DNA of 64,000 nt from CG2-30-58-95 sp964618215. GTDB taxonomy: Bacteria; Chloroflexota; Anaerolineae; Anaerolineales; Villigracilaceae. The first letter of the stretch is position 1. Every line of letters starts with the position of its first letter. Under the pieces are notes generated by a model. It saw only the letters and a list, made by a program, of their open reading frames with translations. It had not been told where the DNA came from and searched no databases. Where the stretch lies: the NCBI GenBank assembly GCA_964618215.1, contig CAZTZE010000022.1, positions 1-64,000 on the forward strand, read 5' to 3'. This document shows, in pieces, positions 57,401 to 60,400 of the stretch. The translations under genes and the position numbers were made by a program.

Positions 57401-60400
57401 CCAACGATGTCTTCAATTTCTCGAACGCAAACTCGCTGGCAGCCCTCGGCGGCGGCGAGGTGGACTACTTCATGTTCAGCAATGGCGCAGTGCTGACCGG
57501 TTCGATCAATGGGCAGGGCGGGCGCGATACCTTCGATGAATATGAATATGCCACTGCCCGCAATTTCACCGCCGCTGCGCTCGGCGCAACCGACGGCTTC
57601 AACCTGACCGAAGCGACGAGCATCGTTGGCAGTGCCTATAATATTGACGAACTCATCGGCAGCAACGCGGCCGTTGATTCCCTGACCGGATTGAACCAGG
57701 TCAGCCAGTGGACGATGAAGGTTCCGCCTGCCTTCAGCCAGTACGTCAGCACCAACACGTTGTATCTCGCCGCCGTGGATACGCTCATCGGCGGCAGTGC
57801 GGCGGATACCTACTCCTTCTTTGATGTCTTCACCCTGGCTGGCTACGTGGACGGGCGCGGCGGGAACGATACCCTCGACATGAGCCTGTACACAACCGCC
57901 CGTACCTTTACCCTGGCTGGCGCAGGTCTGACCGATGGCTACGATGGCACGGCAACTGGCCTGACGGGCGGCTTCTTCAACATCAACAGCATCGTCGGCA
58001 GTTCTGCGCTGACGGACACGCTGGTCGGCCTGGATGCCGATAGTGAATGGCTCATCAATGGCCCGGTCAGCGGCACGTACACGGTCGTCAACACCCTGGC
58101 CTTCTCCGGCGTCGAGAACCTGACCGGCGGCATTGGCAAGGATCACTTCGCCTTCTCTGGCACTGGGACGGTAGGCGGGACGCTCACCGGCGGCCTGGGC
58201 ATTGACTTGCTGGATTACTCGGCTTACGGCGCGGGTGTCACCGCTCATCTCGGTACCACCACCGCCACCGGCACGAATGGCGTCTATGGCGTCGAGAACC
58301 TGACCGGCAGTAACTTCGATGACGATCTCTCAGGCGATGCCGGGAATAACCTCATCACCGGCGGCCTGGGCAGCGATACGATCAACTACAGTGGCAGCAC
58401 GGCTTTCGTAACAGTGGATCTCTCTACGGGCATTGCCACTGGCACTGCCATTGGCACAGACACGCTCGTTGGCATCGAGAACGCCACCGGCAGCCCGTTT
58501 GCCGACACGCTTACTGGCAACAGCGGTGATAATGTTCTAACCGGTGGTCTCGGAAACGATACCCTCACCGGCGGCGCTGGCAATGACACCTATGCCTTCG
58601 GCGATAACGCTGGAACAGATCTTGTCACCGACAGCGGTGGCACAGACACCTTCGACTTTACGGTTGCCGTTGGCGATTTGATCTTTGCCTTGAATGCCAC
58701 CAACCTGCTCATCACCGGCACGGGCATCAACCTCAATTACGCCGGCACCTCCATCGAGAATCTGATCGGCGGCGGCGGGAACGACACTTTCAATGTCAAC
58801 GCCTCCTGGACCTCCAGCCTGTTCGGCGGCCTGGGCAACGAAACCATCAACTTTGCAGGCGGAACGAGTCTCACCGGCCAGGTGGATGGCGGCGCGGGCA
58901 TTGACACGCTCAACTATGCGGCCTACGGCGCGCCGGTCAACCTGACGCTGACGGCGGCTGACGCGGATGGCTTCGATGGCACCGCCTCGAATATCAGCGG
59001 TGGCTTCTTCAACGTCAATTCGCTGGTTGGCAGCGCAGCCGCAGATACGCTCACCGGTTTCGGCGCGACCGCGACCTGGGAGATTGACGGCACGAATCGA
59101 TACAGCGTTGGCGTGAATGCGCTCGCCATCACCGGCTTTGACAATTACATCGGCGGCAGCGGGGTGGATACCTTCAACCTCAGCGCGGCGCAGACGCTCA
59201 ACCTGAACGGCGGCGCGGGCAACGATACATTCGTCTTCCATTCATTCCTGTTGGGCACGGCGCTGACGGGTCATATTGAAGGCGGAACTGGTTGGGACAC
59301 ACTGAATTACTCGAACTACGGCGCGAACGTAAACGTCAGCCTGCCGGCTGGTTCGGCGACAGCCGTCAACGGCGGCGCGGCCGGCAGCGTCAGCGGCATG
59401 GAGCAGGTCATCGGCAGCAATCTCAACAACACCCTCGAAGGCACGGACGGCGATGACATCCTGGTCGGCGGCGCGGGTACGAATACCCTCGTCGGGCACG
59501 CTGGCAATGACCAATATGTCTTCAGCGGCGCCACCTGGGGTACGAACACCGTGGTCGAGCAGGCCGGTGAAGGGAACGATACCATTGACCTCTCCGGCGC
59601 GACGCTGGCGCTCACGCTGAACTTCGGCGCAGCCGCGGTCAACATCGGCGATGGGACGAACACGATCACGCACAATGGCGGCAACGTCGAGAATTACCTC
59701 GGCAGTACAACCGTCGCGAATAACTTCATCTTCGGGAACGGCGCAGTCGTGACCGGCAATATCACCGGCGGCAACGGCAACGACACGCTCAACTTCAATG
59801 CCTACACGGCGCCGCGCAACGTTGTCTTGAACGGGCTCGGCACGAATGATGGCTTTACCGGCACGGTGAACGGCATCGGCGGCGCGTTCGACAACATCAA
59901 CAACTTCATCGGCAGCGGCGTGGCTGGCGATACCCTTACCGGCATGAACACGGCCAGCACCTGGCAGGTTGCCACCCAGTACACCGATAACGCCAGCGGG
60001 CGCACCTTCACCTTCTCGCAGTTCGAGACGCTCATCGGCGGCAGCGGCAGCGACACGTTCAATATTGCTGGCGCTCAGACGAACGACCTGCAGGGCGGCG
60101 CAGGGAATGATACCTTTGCCCTCGCGGCTGGCGCGACCTTGACAGGAGCCATTGACGGCGGCGCGGGCGATGATACCTTTACCCTCGGCGCTGGCGCGAT
60201 CCTGACAGGAACAATTGACGGCGGCGCAGGCACCGATCTGCTCGATTACTCTGCTTACCTCAGCGTCGTGAACGTTGACCTCACATTGCATACTGCCACC
60301 AACACCGCTGGCGTGTTCAATATCGAGAACGTCAATGGCGGCAGCGCCAATGACACCCTCATCGGCGATGGCTTTGCCAATGTACTGCGCGGCAACGCCG

